Source of the DNA: Actinidia chinensis
Taxonomy: Eukaryota > Streptophyta > Magnoliopsida > Ericales > Actinidiaceae
Direction: 5' to 3'
Assembly: GCA_009663005.1 (NCBI GenBank)
Contig: CM018909.1
Location: forward strand, 8,963,945 to 8,981,444
DNA: 17,500 nucleotides
Shown: piece after piece, positions 7,659-16,699 of the stretch
Numbering within the stretch: position 1 is the stretch's first letter
Layout of the letters: each line of letters begins with the position of its first letter
Made by a program: the position numbers and the translations under genes
The notes under the pieces: model-generated
Told to the model about the DNA's origin: nothing
Seen by the model: the letters and a program-made list of their open reading frames with translations, nothing else
Database searches by the model: none

Positions 7659-7711
7659 TGATAGTTCTCACTTTTTATGCACTTGACCGCCGTTTGTTAC
7701 CTCGCCCAAGC
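7658..7711 (+). pseudogene. start of Tat-like gag, interrupted by chromovirus insertion
   Basis: The ATG at 7658 opens MIVLTFYALDRRLLPRP, matching the minus copy ([16 protein letters not shown]) with shared VL, LLPRP and near-equal spacing. The frame is cut after about 18 codons by the chromovirus LTR beginning at 7712. Its continuation is found 9.5 kb away at 17261. The last five bases (CAAGC, 7707-7711) are the left copy of the target duplication. Confidence 0.75.
7707..7711. other. left target-site duplication of chromovirus
   Basis: CAAGC precedes the TG of the 5' LTR. The right flank has CAGC at 17261-17264, the same word with one base missing. A 5-bp duplication is expected for Ty3/gypsy integrase. 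The mismatch is a single deletion, and the uninterrupted minus-strand gag has CAAGT at this place. Confidence 0.6.
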
Positions 7712-7775
7712 TGATAAGGGTCAAAATTTTTCTTTTCTTTTATGACGTAATTAAGATGCAAGTGTGATGTCATGG

Positions 7776-7796
7776 ATATATATAGATATATATGAA
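7776..7796. repeat. short AT/GATA tract in 5' LTR
   Basis: An AT-rich tract with ATATAGATATATAT character lies near the LTR start. The 3' LTR has a much longer AT tract at the matching place (14976-15028), so this microsatellite has changed length between the two LTRs. Confidence 0.6.
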
Positions 7797-8338
7797 AAAT
7801 TATCCATGTTATAAAATGAAGTTGAATTTTTATTTTTGGATGAAGTTGGGGTGGAAGAGTGGGCCAAATTTAATTGCGACCCCAATTGGACCTAATGTTA
7901 TTTAGTTTGGGTTGTTTGCTGGGCCAAACAAAGCCCAAGGCCAAGTGAGGGAATTAGTTCATATTCTATTTTGATCTAAACACATTAATGCCCAATTTAT
8001 TTTTGCATTTATTGCATTTTCTTCTCTTCCCCTTCTCTCTCTAGGTTTTTTGAGCCAAAAGATTTTGTTGTATTTGTGAGCTTAGATCTTAGAGAGTTAG
8101 AGGAATCGTTGATTAGTGGTCTTTGGAGAATTTTATCTACTCGACGAGGGATACGCGTCGTTAGAGCCAAGAACATCTAGAATCGGAGCAATTGGAATAG
8201 AAGTTGGGCCTCACCATTGTTGTGGAGCTTTGGCATTTCTTGGGATTGAGGTAAAGGGGGTTTCTCTTGTGTGGGTTTTACTTTGGATTTTGTTGTTAAT
8301 GGCTTTTAGATAAAATCTATTGAGATAGTATTTTGTGT

Positions 8339-8352
8339 TATAAAACCCTAAA
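8339..8352 (+). promoter_or_regulatory. candidate TATA box fused to telo-box, 5' LTR
   Basis: TATAAAACCCTAAA combines a TATA motif with AAACCCTAA, the plant telo-box known from promoters of translation and ribosomal genes. The same 14 bases occur in the 3' LTR at 15558-15571 in an otherwise indel-rich alignment. It lies about 70 bp upstream of the palindrome array. If it is the promoter, the array would be transcribed in the leader. Other TATA-like words exist (for example TTATAAAATG near 7810), so the assignment is provisional. Confidence 0.45.
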
Positions 8353-8407
8353 TGGAAAACTTGGTTTAGATTAAAATGAGAAGTTATAAAAATTTGGGTG
8401 TGGAGTT

Positions 8408-8692
8408 GGTGTGACACTAGATGTTGGTGGTGTCCGACAACTTGAAAAGGAGAATTTGAGAAATTCGGACCCATTGAGGTGGTGTCGACACCTAGGATGT
8501 TGGTGTCGACACCTTTGAAATGCGGATGTGAGAAATTTGCTACTGATGGTTGGTGTCGGACACCTTGATAGTGAAAATTCATATGCGCTACTGAACATTT
8601 GGTGCTGACAATGGTGTCGACTTCTGAGCAGAAAAATTCGAAGTTTTGGCTACTGAATTGGTGTCGACACCAGATTGTCAGGTGTCGACACC
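8408..8692. repeat. array of 12-bp palindromes (GGTGTCGACACC) in 5' LTR
   Basis: Perfect copies lie at 8481-8492, 8502-8513, 8660-8671 and 8681-8692. Near copies lie at 8408-8417, 8429-8441, 8552-8564, 8601-8612 and 8613-8624. Three pairs have starts exactly 21 bp apart (8408/8429, 8481/8502, 8660/8681), about two DNA helical turns. The motif GCTACTGA recurs before several of them (8539, 8587, 8649), so the array is a decayed higher-order tandem repeat. The same array is present in the 3' LTR. Confidence 0.9.
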
Positions 8693-8707
8693 TAAAATTT
8701 TTGGAAC

Positions 8708-8740
8708 AGTAAAAAAAAAAAAATTTTTTTTTTTTTAAAA
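8708..8740. repeat. poly-A/poly-T inverted tract
   Basis: An A run is followed directly by a T run and then further A bases, just after the palindrome array. The tract is present in both LTRs with different run lengths (3' LTR about 15940-15975). It is a slippage- and error-prone homopolymer region. Confidence 0.85.
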
Positions 8741-9756
8741 ATGGCTACTGTTTAGCATAGGATATTTGGTATATTTTATTGTTACATAATTTTAATAAAA
8801 TAAACAATTGCATATGTGAAAATTAAAGAATGTATATTTATGTGTTTGTGCTTGGAATTGTGAGGTAAGCTTTGTGAAAAGTTAGATATTGTTCAATAAT
8901 AGCTTATTATATGATGAGTTGAATGCCATATATTGCCATGTAAGTTACATTTAATCGTGATAAATAACATGGTGTATTGTGGTTGCAATTAATTTGTGAT
9001 AATGCAAATGGATGTATTGTAATGCAATTTATTTGGATTAAAGCAACAGGATGTATGTTGAAACTTGTGAAAAAATATAAAGGGGGTTGCTTGCGTGGGA
9101 AAGTTGAGGAAATGATTTGAGAATGGACTCGTTAGGATATGTACGAGTTTAGTACAATTAGTGTACCGGATAAGATGGCTGGATTAAGCCCACGGTGAAA
9201 GTCCGGGAAGTTACGGGGGTGTATCACGTGCGTAGTACATAACGATGTGGTTAGAAAAGCCTAGGTTGTCATTTTTCCAAAGAGGTATGGTAAACGTGGA
9301 TGATTTGCAAAATTACGGATTTGTAAGTATGTTTTGGTGTGATGAAAAGAACGACATAGTTGTACACATGGTTTCATCATATTATATGTATCATGTTTGG
9401 CTTGAGCTCAGTCTTGTTAATCTTTCAAGGTAACTCACCTTTACTATAAAATGAATTTCAAGAACCGTAGAGTTATCCTGAAATCGTGAGGCACTATGAT
9501 AGTTGTAGTGGTTTGTTTTGATAAAACATGTTAAGGAATATTTTGGGAATTGTAATTATTCTTTGCCGGTGTGGGCATGTCCATTGGATATCACTGTTGG
9601 TATTTTGATAGCTAATGGAGAGCATGGTTCCCACGGGAGGGATTAATGTATTATTCTGATGTAATGATTGTGTATTTATGTTACTTAGTTGACTGTCCGG
9701 GCATTTGGGGTGTTTGCTTACGTGGCGGGGTCTTGGTTTGACGGGGCGTGACAAAT

Positions 9757-9768
9757 TGGTATCAGAGC
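9757..9768 (+). other. primer-binding site for initiator methionine tRNA
   Basis: TGGTATCAGAGC begins three bases after the LTR end. It is the standard primer site complementary to the 3' end of plant tRNA-iMet, used by many plant Ty1/copia and chromovirus elements. It fixes the 5' LTR end and the element's plus orientation. Confidence 0.9.
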
Positions 9769-9978
9769 TCTAGTTCGAATACATATGAGCCGTGGGTTGG
9801 TTAGACCCCGTTTGGTTTAAAGGTCTAAGATGGAGGGGATAACCTTAGTGTGCATCTATGTGATAGGATAAACATGAACGTATATGCTACATGTTATTAA
9901 ATTGACTTATGTATAGCAGGTTTATGATTTAATCATAAATGAGTATGATTATATTGCTTGTTGTGCATTGGTTAGAAC

Positions 9979-11300
9979 ATGCCACCACGCAACGGACGAG
10001 GTCGCGCGAAATCACTTACGGGAGGCTCGGGGGGCTCGTAGGATCATGACGAGAAAGACGGATGGGAAGACCAAGAGTCGGTGTGGGAGGGGGGCAAGTG
10101 CCTGTAGGAAACGTGGAAGGTTGCACCACCTACGGTTGAGTGGCGCCACATTTATGCAAGGAGTGGTTCACTGCAATTGAGCAAGTGGTGAAGAAACATT
10201 GTGCAACTATGCAAGGCAGTAGAACGGGCAGAAGAGTAGGGCTACTACAGCCATGAAGGCCTCTCTTCAACTACGTCCAACAACGTTCAAGGGAGACCGG
10301 ATCCCATGTTGCGGAAGATTGGCTTGAACAGTCACGAGAGCATTGGATACAATCTTAGGACTGAGGAAGACTTGAGGGTTGGTGTTTGCATCCTATCAAT
10401 TGCCAGGGGATGACCCTCCAATGGTGGAGACCATGGAGGAAGTGGTGGGGTAGCAAAGAAGTGGGAGCTTCAAGAAAGCTTTCCTGGATTCAATATTATT
10501 TACGGATACGGCTAAGGAGGCGTTAAGGATGGAATTTATAAATTGAGTTCAAAGAAGCAGGACTTGTGTGGCTCAATATGAGGGCCAAGTTTACTCGCTT
10601 GTTAAGGTTTGCAAAAGCATTGAATATTCGAGTGGAAGAGGAAAAAGCGAACAATTATGCGGGGCTTAGGCCGTCCATAAGGAATAAGTTGCAGGACATG
10701 TGCATCAAAGTTACTCGACTATGGTCAGCGCAGCAGCTGCCATTGAGGAGACTTTGAACGAGTTAGGAAGATGTCAAAGATTCAAAATCTAAGTCACAAC
10801 GTGAGGGGACAAGCAATCAGTGGAGGGGCGTTATTCTAAGAAGCCCAAGGAATTTTACTGCCACAGCAGCAGGTATCCTACGAGGTCTTTTACCGCACAT
10901 CTGTTTATATCATCGCCCAAATTCGCGGGGAGGGCTGATTTGTTTTTTTTTTTATTTTGGTTGTCATCAATGCGGTCATCGTATAGTGGACTACCCCTGA
11001 AGCGGTCAGCAGCGGTAGTCGCAGAAGGTGGGGACCAATCCACATCCAGGCACAGGGACAATCACTAGTCAGGAGTCCACCTAACCTGCTATCGGCTTTT
11101 GTGGTCGGGGGTCATATCAGTCGACAGTGCAAGCAGAGAGATGAACAGTCAGGGAATACGGGATCGCAACAAACATACTCGATCAGGTCAGGCCTCGAGG
11201 GCTACTCCAGCGTTTACATCAGGCATAGACTTCATATCCGTCCAGACCACAGGATGTCGCTAAGCAGGGTCAGGGACACAAGGACGGGGTTTAAGCTATG
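9979..11300 (+). pseudogene. chromovirus gag remnant with capsid and zinc-knuckle region
   Basis: The likely start is the ATG at 9979 (MPPRNGRGRAKS), a basic Gly/Arg-rich start usual for Tekay-type gag. Capsid-like fragments follow across frames: a PTTFKGD block near 10270, SYQLPGDD near 10395, KAFLDS and TDTAKEALRMEFIN near 10478-10545, VAQYEG near 10570, GLRPSIRNK near 10660, AAAIEETLNELG near 10733. A degenerate CCHC zinc knuckle lies at 10962-10998, reading CHQCGHRIVDYP. Its third cysteine is tyrosine and spacing is shortened. Early stops (after codon about 20) and many frameshifts break the gene. Gag would form the virus-like particle and bind the element RNA. Confidence 0.85.
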
Positions 11301-11349
11301 ACATCCGCACAAGCAGGACAGTCGGGCGACAGCAGGGAGGCAGCAAGAA

Positions 11350-11790
11350 CAGCAATTGGATACCTCTGTTGTGCAAGGTACTTTACTATGTTTAATGCGT
11401 GGGCTCGTGTTCTCATCGACACGGGGAGGCATCACATTCATTTATTCATCATCTTTTGCTTGGGCATTGGATTTAGAGATTGATGTATTAGATTAAGCCT
11501 GCTTATGTTAACACTCGAAAGTTACTCCAGTTGGGGTAGATCGACTTTGAAGAGAGTTTTGATCTTGTGAGGTTGAGATCGGCTTATCACGACGTTTCGT
11601 GTTTGATTTATTGTATTAGACTGACTTCATTTGACGTAATCCTTGGTATGGATTGGTTGACCGGATATCGGGCCATGGATAGACTGTATCCGACAACCGT
11701 GTTACCTTTTGTACACCTGAGGGAGATGCGCTTCCAATTTGGGAGATCGAGGAGTGGTTCTGTCCCTTCATCTACTGATGTGGCGTAGTA
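11350..11790 (+). pseudogene. chromovirus aspartic protease remnant
   Basis: The active-site motif is intact: AWARVLIDTG with DTG at 11418-11426. Downstream, after frameshifts, comes a SSFALALDLE-like block (frame +1 near 11447), then DVILGMDWLTGYRA at 11633-11674, the conserved C-terminal flap-and-core block of gypsy proteases. The order and spacing fit a protease of normal size (about 120 residues). At least two frameshifts separate the halves. The protease would cut the Gag-Pol polyprotein inside the particle. No separate start is expected because it is part of the polyprotein. Confidence 0.85.
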
Positions 11791-12600
11791 AGGGGATTTA
11801 AATTTTCTTTTCTCTAGCTCGGCATGTTGGTCGATGAGGGTAACGTATTAGTGTGGCCTTGTACCGGTTGTGTGTAAATTTTCGGATGTCTTCTTCCAGA
11901 GGATTTGATAGAGTTCCCACCACACCGGAACTTGAATTCTTCCATTAGATCTTATACCGGGCACTGCGCCCATATCGGTACCACCGTATCGTTTTGCAAC
12001 CGTAGAGCTTCAAGAATTGAAGTTCAAATTTCATGAATTGTTTTGGATAAAGCTTTATCCACCTAGCCATCATCTGATGTGGGAGCTTCAGTTTTTATTT
12101 GTTAAGAAGAAGGATGGATCGCTTAGAATGTGTTTTAGATTATCGACGATTGAATCGTGTGCAATAAAGACAAGTACCACTTCGATGACGACGACTTATT
12201 TGTACCAATAAAGTTCGAGTTGTTTCTCGAAAATCGACTGGAGATCGATTATCATCATTGCGGATCAAAGAGGGAATATTGCGAAGACGGCTTTCGCTCA
12301 TCGCTAACGGGCATTCTGAGTTTCTTACCTGATGCCCATTTGGATCTGAGATCACGTACGCAACCAGCAGACTTATTACCGGGATTTGATGACAATGGTA
12401 TCATCACATCCACATCCTGAACCAGTGACTGCGTGGTTTACTTCACATGTTCGTGGACGCATCTTGATCTACTCGCCATCGGGTTGAGTCACATGAGGAG
12501 CATTTGAAAATAGTGTGTTTTACAACTCTTGTGAGAACACCGTTTGTATGCTAGTTTCGCAAGTGCGATTTTGGTTACCTGAGGTGAAATTCTTAGGTCA

Positions 12601-12643
<43 letters not shown>

Positions 12644-12790
12644 GTTATGTCGGGGAGTGGAGTAGCTGTGGATTCAATCAAATATTTGAGCATGATGACT
12701 TGGGAACGACCGAAGACCTATTTGAAAATTCGTAAGTTTTCTTGGGTTTAGCTGTTCTACCGTGATTTTGTAGCAGGACTTGTTCAGATT
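11791..12790 (+). pseudogene. chromovirus reverse transcriptase remnant, split by a poly-G run
   Basis: A linker (about 11800-12000) leads to LFVKKKDGSLRMC at 12094-12132, the conserved fingers motif. KTAF near 12284 and a GHSEFL-like block near 12314 follow in changing frames. The catalytic YxDD region reads FVDA at 12450-12461 as written, losing the second aspartate. Next come a VESHEEHLKI block near 12484 and FWLPEVKFLG at 12570-12599. The frame is then split by 41 consecutive G bases (12601-12641) and resumes with VMSGSGVAVDS and MTWERPK (to about 12717). Only small indels separate the motifs, and gene order is preserved. Confidence 0.88.
12601..12641. repeat. 41-base poly-G homopolymer inside RT
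   Basis: Forty-one uninterrupted G bases sit between the LG of FWLPEVKFLG and the VMSGSG block, where related elements would have only about one codon. It is too long and pure for ordinary plant sequence at a coding site. Possible causes are a two-colour sequencing dark-cycle artefact, a gap filler, or a true slippage expansion. Confidence 0.97.
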
Positions 12791-13345
12791 AGTCCGCACC
12801 AAGGACAGTCGACTTACGAGGGAAGGGGTAATTTGTTTTGTTTGGAACGATGCGTGCGAGCATTCTTTCAGAGCATAAGAAGAGACTGACTGTCGGCACC
12901 AATTTTTGTTATACCCGAGCGAGGGTTGGGGTATACCCGTGTACATTCTGCGTATGTTACCGTGATGGCTTGGGTGCGTGTTGATGCAGTTTGGGTACGT
13001 GATTGCGTATGTTCTCCTGCATTAAACACGCACGAACAAAATTATCGCACTCATGACTTGGAACTTGCGGGGCCGTTATAATTTGCTTTGAAAGTTGGTG
13101 AGCACTACTTGACGGAAGCGGTTTGAGTGTTTTCAGACCACAGAACTTTGAAAGTACTTGTTCATACAGCAAAGACGTGAACTTAGGCACGGCGAGTGGA
13201 TTTGAGTACATGGAAGATTATGACTTCGCTTACATATTCTATCTACCCCTGGAAAGGCTAACGTTGTGGCTGATGCACTTAGTAGGAAATCATACTTTAG
13301 TGTTTTGGCTACCATTTCCATCCATGTGAGTGGAAGATGCTGCAA
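12791..13345 (+). pseudogene. chromovirus RNase H remnant
   Basis: Recognisable pieces in order, across frames, are: a VWNDACEHSFQ block (12845-12875), a YRDGLG block with one catalytic aspartate near 12958-12975, VLMQFGYVIAY near 12979-13012, a LMTWNL-type block near 13050, FSDHRTLK at 13130-13153, EYMEDYDFAYIFY at 13204-13242, and VVADALSRK-like coding at 13263-13289, the usual end of the domain. Spacing matches a normal gypsy RNase H. At least six frame changes break it. The enzyme would degrade the RNA strand of the RNA-DNA hybrid during reverse transcription. Confidence 0.85.
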
Positions 13346-14660
13346 GTATGGTGAGTAAACGATTTACTTCTCGCCGAGACGAACTAGTTTGCTAGTTGTT
13401 CAAATTGTCTGCAGAACCATCTAATCATCAATAGGGTCATTGAGGCACAACAGCAAGATGTGGAAGCCAAGACGATTTGCCGATCGTATTGCTAGAGGTT
13501 GTAGGACCAACAGGTGGGATTGTTGCATTCGAACAGGGGTTTGAGGTTTTTTAAATTAAGTTTTTCAGATTATTTGTACCTTCTGTAATTGTAGAGACAA
13601 TGTTCTTCGTAAGTTCATCATTCACGACTTGCAGTCCATCCTGGAGGGACGAAGATGTTCATGAATTGTGGTCGCAAATTTTATGGAGACGAATGAAGAA
13701 AGATGTTTTGCTACTTTGTTTCGAATGTTGACTTGTCAGCATGGAAGCCAAACACCAGAAGCCAGCAGGTTTGCTACACCTTTACCCATTGCAGGTGGAA
13801 ATGGAGCATATCCTATGAACCTGTTGTACGGGTTGCCCTAGAGCGTTGAGAGGGCATGGTGCCGTTTGGGTCCTAGTGGATCGTTTGATAAAATCCACGC
13901 ATTTTCTTCTTCTCCGTCTGTCAAAATCGGCAGAGGATCTTGGTGTTCTTTATGTTAGAGCAGATCGTTAGACTTCATGGGGTTCCGGTATCTATCGTTT
14001 TGCGATAGATATCCGCGTTTTACATGCTCGTTGGAAGGAGATGCAATCCGCACTAGGATGGTTTAAGGATTAGGGCACGGCATTTCTCCTCAGACTCACC
14101 GGGCAGTTCTGAGGTACGATTCAGAATTTTGGAGGACATGCTGCGAGCATGCGTACTTGATTTGGGGGATCATGGGAGGATCATCTACATTTGGTAGAGT
14201 CGCATATAACAATAGTTATCAGGCGATCGAGCACGGTTGACACTTTTGAGGTATTGTACGGAAGTACCATGTAGGTCACCGTGTGTTGGACCGACGTTAG
14301 AGAGGCAGTTACTTGCAAAGTCAGAAATGAGTTGTGATACGACCGAGAAGGTAGTATTGATTAGGAAGGAAACGTTTACTCACGGCGCAGAGTCGTTGAA
14401 GAGTACGCACGATCGAAGGAAACGTCACTTGGAAGTTGTCGTGGGGATCACGTATTCTTGAGAGTTTCACCTCAGAGGGTTTGATGCGCTTGGGACATAG
14501 CGGAAAAGCTATCACCAAGGTCATTGGACCATTTGAGATTCTTGATCGTATTGGGGTTGTGGCATACAGTCTGTCTTGCCACCGATGGTGCCAATGTGCA
14601 CAAGTATTTCATGTTCCATGTTGCGAAAATATGAGCCCGATCCTCACAACATTTTAGATT
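13346..14660 (+). pseudogene. chromovirus integrase remnant
   Basis: The N-terminal zinc-binding (HHCC) region is traceable: a VHHSRLAVHPG-like block near 13613-13645 and a CxxC remnant near 13726-13736. In the DDE core, the first acidic site (near 13814) reads Asn as written, the second (DRYPRF, Asp at 14004-14006) is present, and the glutamate lies in SEVRFRILEDMLRACVLD at 14108-14161. AYNNSYQA-like coding follows at about 14201-14222. The C-terminal GPFEILDRIGVVAYSL at 14525-14572 is the conserved GPY/F module. Fragments are split by frameshifts and stops. Integrase would insert element DNA and, in this lineage, target chromatin through the following chromodomain. Confidence 0.85.
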
Positions 14661-14900
14661 GGAGAGATCTTAACGTCAACGAGGATTCACGTATGAGGAG
14701 CCGACCGATTCGTGTGTGGACACGAGGGATCAAATTCTAAGAGAAAGACTATTCCATTGTAAAGCGTTCCATGGCTTCATCATGGCGTAGAGGAGCTACG
14801 TGGGAGCGTGAGTCAGGGTCCGTGCAAAGTATTCAGATCTTTTTGAGACATCGGGTACGTTTGTTAATTTCGAAGAGAAATTTCCTTAAGTGTGGCAGGT
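14661..14900 (+). pseudogene. chromodomain and polyprotein C-terminal remnant
   Basis: After the GPY/F module, a VFHVPCCENMSP block (14605-14642) and a DWRDLN-type block (about 14658-14676) lead to an ILRE/KTIP-like segment (14732-14755). HHGVEE-like and ATWERES coding follows (14777-14810). This is the core of the integrase-linked chromodomain that defines chromoviruses. A GTFVNFEEKFP block (about 14852-14885) is the usual tail just before the polypurine tract. At least three frameshifts break it. The weakly purine-rich AAGTGTGGCAGG (14888-14899) before the 3' LTR is the only candidate polypurine tract. Confidence 0.75.
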
Positions 14901-14975
14901 TGCTAAGGGATTCAAAATTTTTTTTTTCTTGTTATGACGTAATTAAGATGCAAATAAGGAAGGTGTGATGTCATG

Positions 14976-15028
14976 TATATATATATGTATGTATGTACTA
15001 TATATATATATAATATATATATATATAT
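14976..15028. repeat. AT/GTAT microsatellite in 3' LTR
   Basis: TATA repeats with a GTATGTATGTA centre form a tract of about 53 bp. The matching place in the 5' LTR is about 21 bp long. The expansion is specific to this LTR copy. Confidence 0.85.
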
Positions 15029-15557
15029 TTGAAACTTATCCATGTTATAAAATGAAGTTGAATTTTATTTTTGGATTAGAAGTGGGTGTGTAAGAGGGGC
15101 CAAATTAATTGGACCCAATTGACTAATTTGGGTAATTCTAGTGTTGGGTTTGTTGCTTGGGCCAACAAGCCCAAGGCCCAAGGAGGGCATTTAGGTCTAT
15201 CTATTTTGATCTAAACACATTAATGCAATTTATTTTTGATTTGATTGCATTTTCTTCTTCTTCCCTTCTTCTCCTAGGTTTGAGCCAAAAGATTTTTATT
15301 TGTGAGCTTAGATCTAGAGAGTTAGAGTGAATCTTTGATAGTGGTTCTTTGGGAGATTTTAATCTTACTCGACGCGAGGGATACGGCGTAGAGCCAAGAA
15401 ATCTAGGAATCGGAGTAATCGAAATTTTGGGGCCTCACCATTGTTGTGGCTTTGCATTTCTTGGATTGAGGAGGGTTTAAAGGGGGTTTCTCTTGGGGGT
15501 TTTACTTTGGATTTGTTGTTAATGGCTTTAGAAAAATCTTGAGATTAGTACTTTGTG

Positions 15558-15571
15558 TATAAAACCCTAAA
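15558..15571 (+). promoter_or_regulatory. candidate TATA box fused to telo-box, 3' LTR
   Basis: TATAAAACCCTAAA is identical to 8339-8352 in the 5' LTR and keeps the same distance to the palindrome array. Conservation across copies that otherwise differ by frequent indels is the main support. Confidence 0.45.
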
Positions 15572-15630
15572 TGGAAAAACTGGTTTAGATTAAAAATGAG
15601 AACGTTATAAATTTGAGGTGTTGATGTGTT

Positions 15631-15923
15631 GGTGTCGACACCTAAGAGTTGGGGTCGACAACTTTGAAAGGAGGGAATTTGAGAAATTCGGACATTGAGG
15701 GTTGGTGTCAGACACCTAGGATGTTGGTGTCGGCACCTTTTTGAAATGCGGATGTGAGAAATTTGCTACTGATGGTTGTGCGACACCTGAATAGTGAAAA
15801 TTCATATTTGGTGTACTGACATTTTGGTTGTGACCCTGGTGGTCGGACATCTTGAGCATGGGAAAGCGAAGTTTGCTACTGAACATTTGGTGTCGACACC
15901 AGATTTTCAGGCCTGTCGACACC
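15631..15923. repeat. array of 12-bp palindromes in 3' LTR
   Basis: Perfect copies of GGTGTCGACACC lie at 15631-15642 and 15889-15900. Near copies lie at 15651-15662, 15704-15716, 15726-15737, about 15774-15787, and 15914-15923. Positions correspond to the 5' LTR array. Where one LTR has a damaged palindrome the other often has a perfect one: the first is perfect here but damaged at 8408. This implies that the ancestral array had about eight or nine good copies. Confidence 0.88.
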
Positions 15924-16414
15924 TAAAATTTGGAACAGTAAAAAAAAATTTTTTTTTTTTAAATTTTTTTTTAAAACTGGATTTACTTTTTAGCATAAGG
16001 AATATTGGGATATTTTATTGTTACCATTAATTTTTAATAAATGTAAACTTTGCAGATGTGAAAAATTTAAAGAATGTATTTATTTATGGGTTTTGCTGGT
16101 GGAATTGTGAGTTAAGGTTTGTGTACACTGTAATAGGTATGATATTGTTCAATAATAGCTATTTATTATTGATAGTTTTGAATGGCATATATTGCATGTA
16201 GGTACATTAATTCGTGATAAATGTAACACGGATGATGTGGTTGCAATTAATTTATGATTAAATGCACAGGATGTATGGTTAACTTGTGGAAAAATATAAG
16301 TTTGTGCTTGTGTGGGAAGTTAGGAACTGATTGAGAAATGGACTCGTTAGGATATGTCGAGTTTAGTAATTAGTGTTACGGATAAGATGGCTTGGATTAA
16401 GCGAAGTTAAAAGT

Positions 16415-16699
16415 CTAGATGGCAATGGTACGGAGGGAATTGTAATAGCCCACGGTGAATGAAAGTCCAGGAAGTGGACCAATAACGTCCTAGATGGCAA
16501 ATGGTACGGAGAGGAAGTCATAGCCCATGGTGGAAAAGCCGGGAAGTTGACAATAAAGTTTCTAGATGGCAAACAATGGTACGGAGGAATGTTCATAGCC
16601 AACGGTGAAAGGCCGGGAAGTTGGACAAAACGAAAGGCCTAGATGGCAACGATACGGAGGGATGTCATGAGCCCACGGTGAAAGTGCGCGGAAGTTGAC
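16415..16699 (+). repeat. four-unit ~75-bp tandem repeat unique to 3' LTR
   Basis: Units start at 16415, 16490, 16562 and 16639, each with CTAGATGGCAA. Each continues through GGTACGGAGG, a TCATAGCC/CACGGTG block, and GGGAAGTTG. Unit lengths are 75, 72, 77 and about 61 bp (the last incomplete). The 5' LTR keeps only GCCCACGGTGAAAGTCCGGG and the AAGTT after it (9188-9212). Either the 5' LTR lost three units by unequal recombination or the 3' LTR gained them. Confidence 0.9.

Larger units (their letters stand above)
7712..9753 (+). repeat. 5' LTR of chromovirus
   Basis: It begins TGATAAGGGTCAAAATTTTT and ends GGGGCGTGACA. It aligns with 14901-17260 throughout. Landmarks shared in order are ATGACGTAATTAAGATGCAA, an AT-rich tract, TATCCATGTTATAAAATGAA, CTAAACACATTAATGC, GAGCCAAAAGATTTT, TATAAAACCCTAAATGG, the GGTGTCGACACC array, a poly-A/T tract, ACTCGTTAGGATATGT and ACTATAAAATGAATTTC. 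It carries only a remnant (9188-9212) of the ~75-bp repeat that is four-fold in the 3' LTR. That accounts for most of the 318-bp length difference. Confidence 0.88.

Noticed and set aside
8339..8352. Interstitial telomere repeat
   Set aside because: Only one AAACCCTAA unit is present, so it is a telo-box motif and not a telomeric array.
8211..8598. Minus-strand open frames of 123 and 75 codons with repeated histidine- and threonine-rich pieces
   Set aside because: They are antisense to the LTR and their repeated look comes from the GGTGTCGACACC array. The matching region of the 3' LTR does not keep the frames.
9757..9768. tRNA gene fragment
   Set aside because: The match to tRNA-iMet is limited to the complementary 3' end used as primer site; no cloverleaf sequence is present.
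12515..12751. Plus-strand frame with a polyglycine stretch taken as a glycine-rich protein
   Set aside because: The glycines come from the 41-base G run inside the RT motif region, not from a glycine-rich gene.
12140..13345. Minus-strand open frames opposite RT and RNase H
   Set aside because: The plus strand carries the recognisable RT and RNase H motifs in the right order; the antisense frames are shadows.
16415..16699. CRISPR-like direct repeats
   Set aside because: The ~75-bp units abut with no unique spacers and lie inside a plant LTR; it is a simple tandem array.
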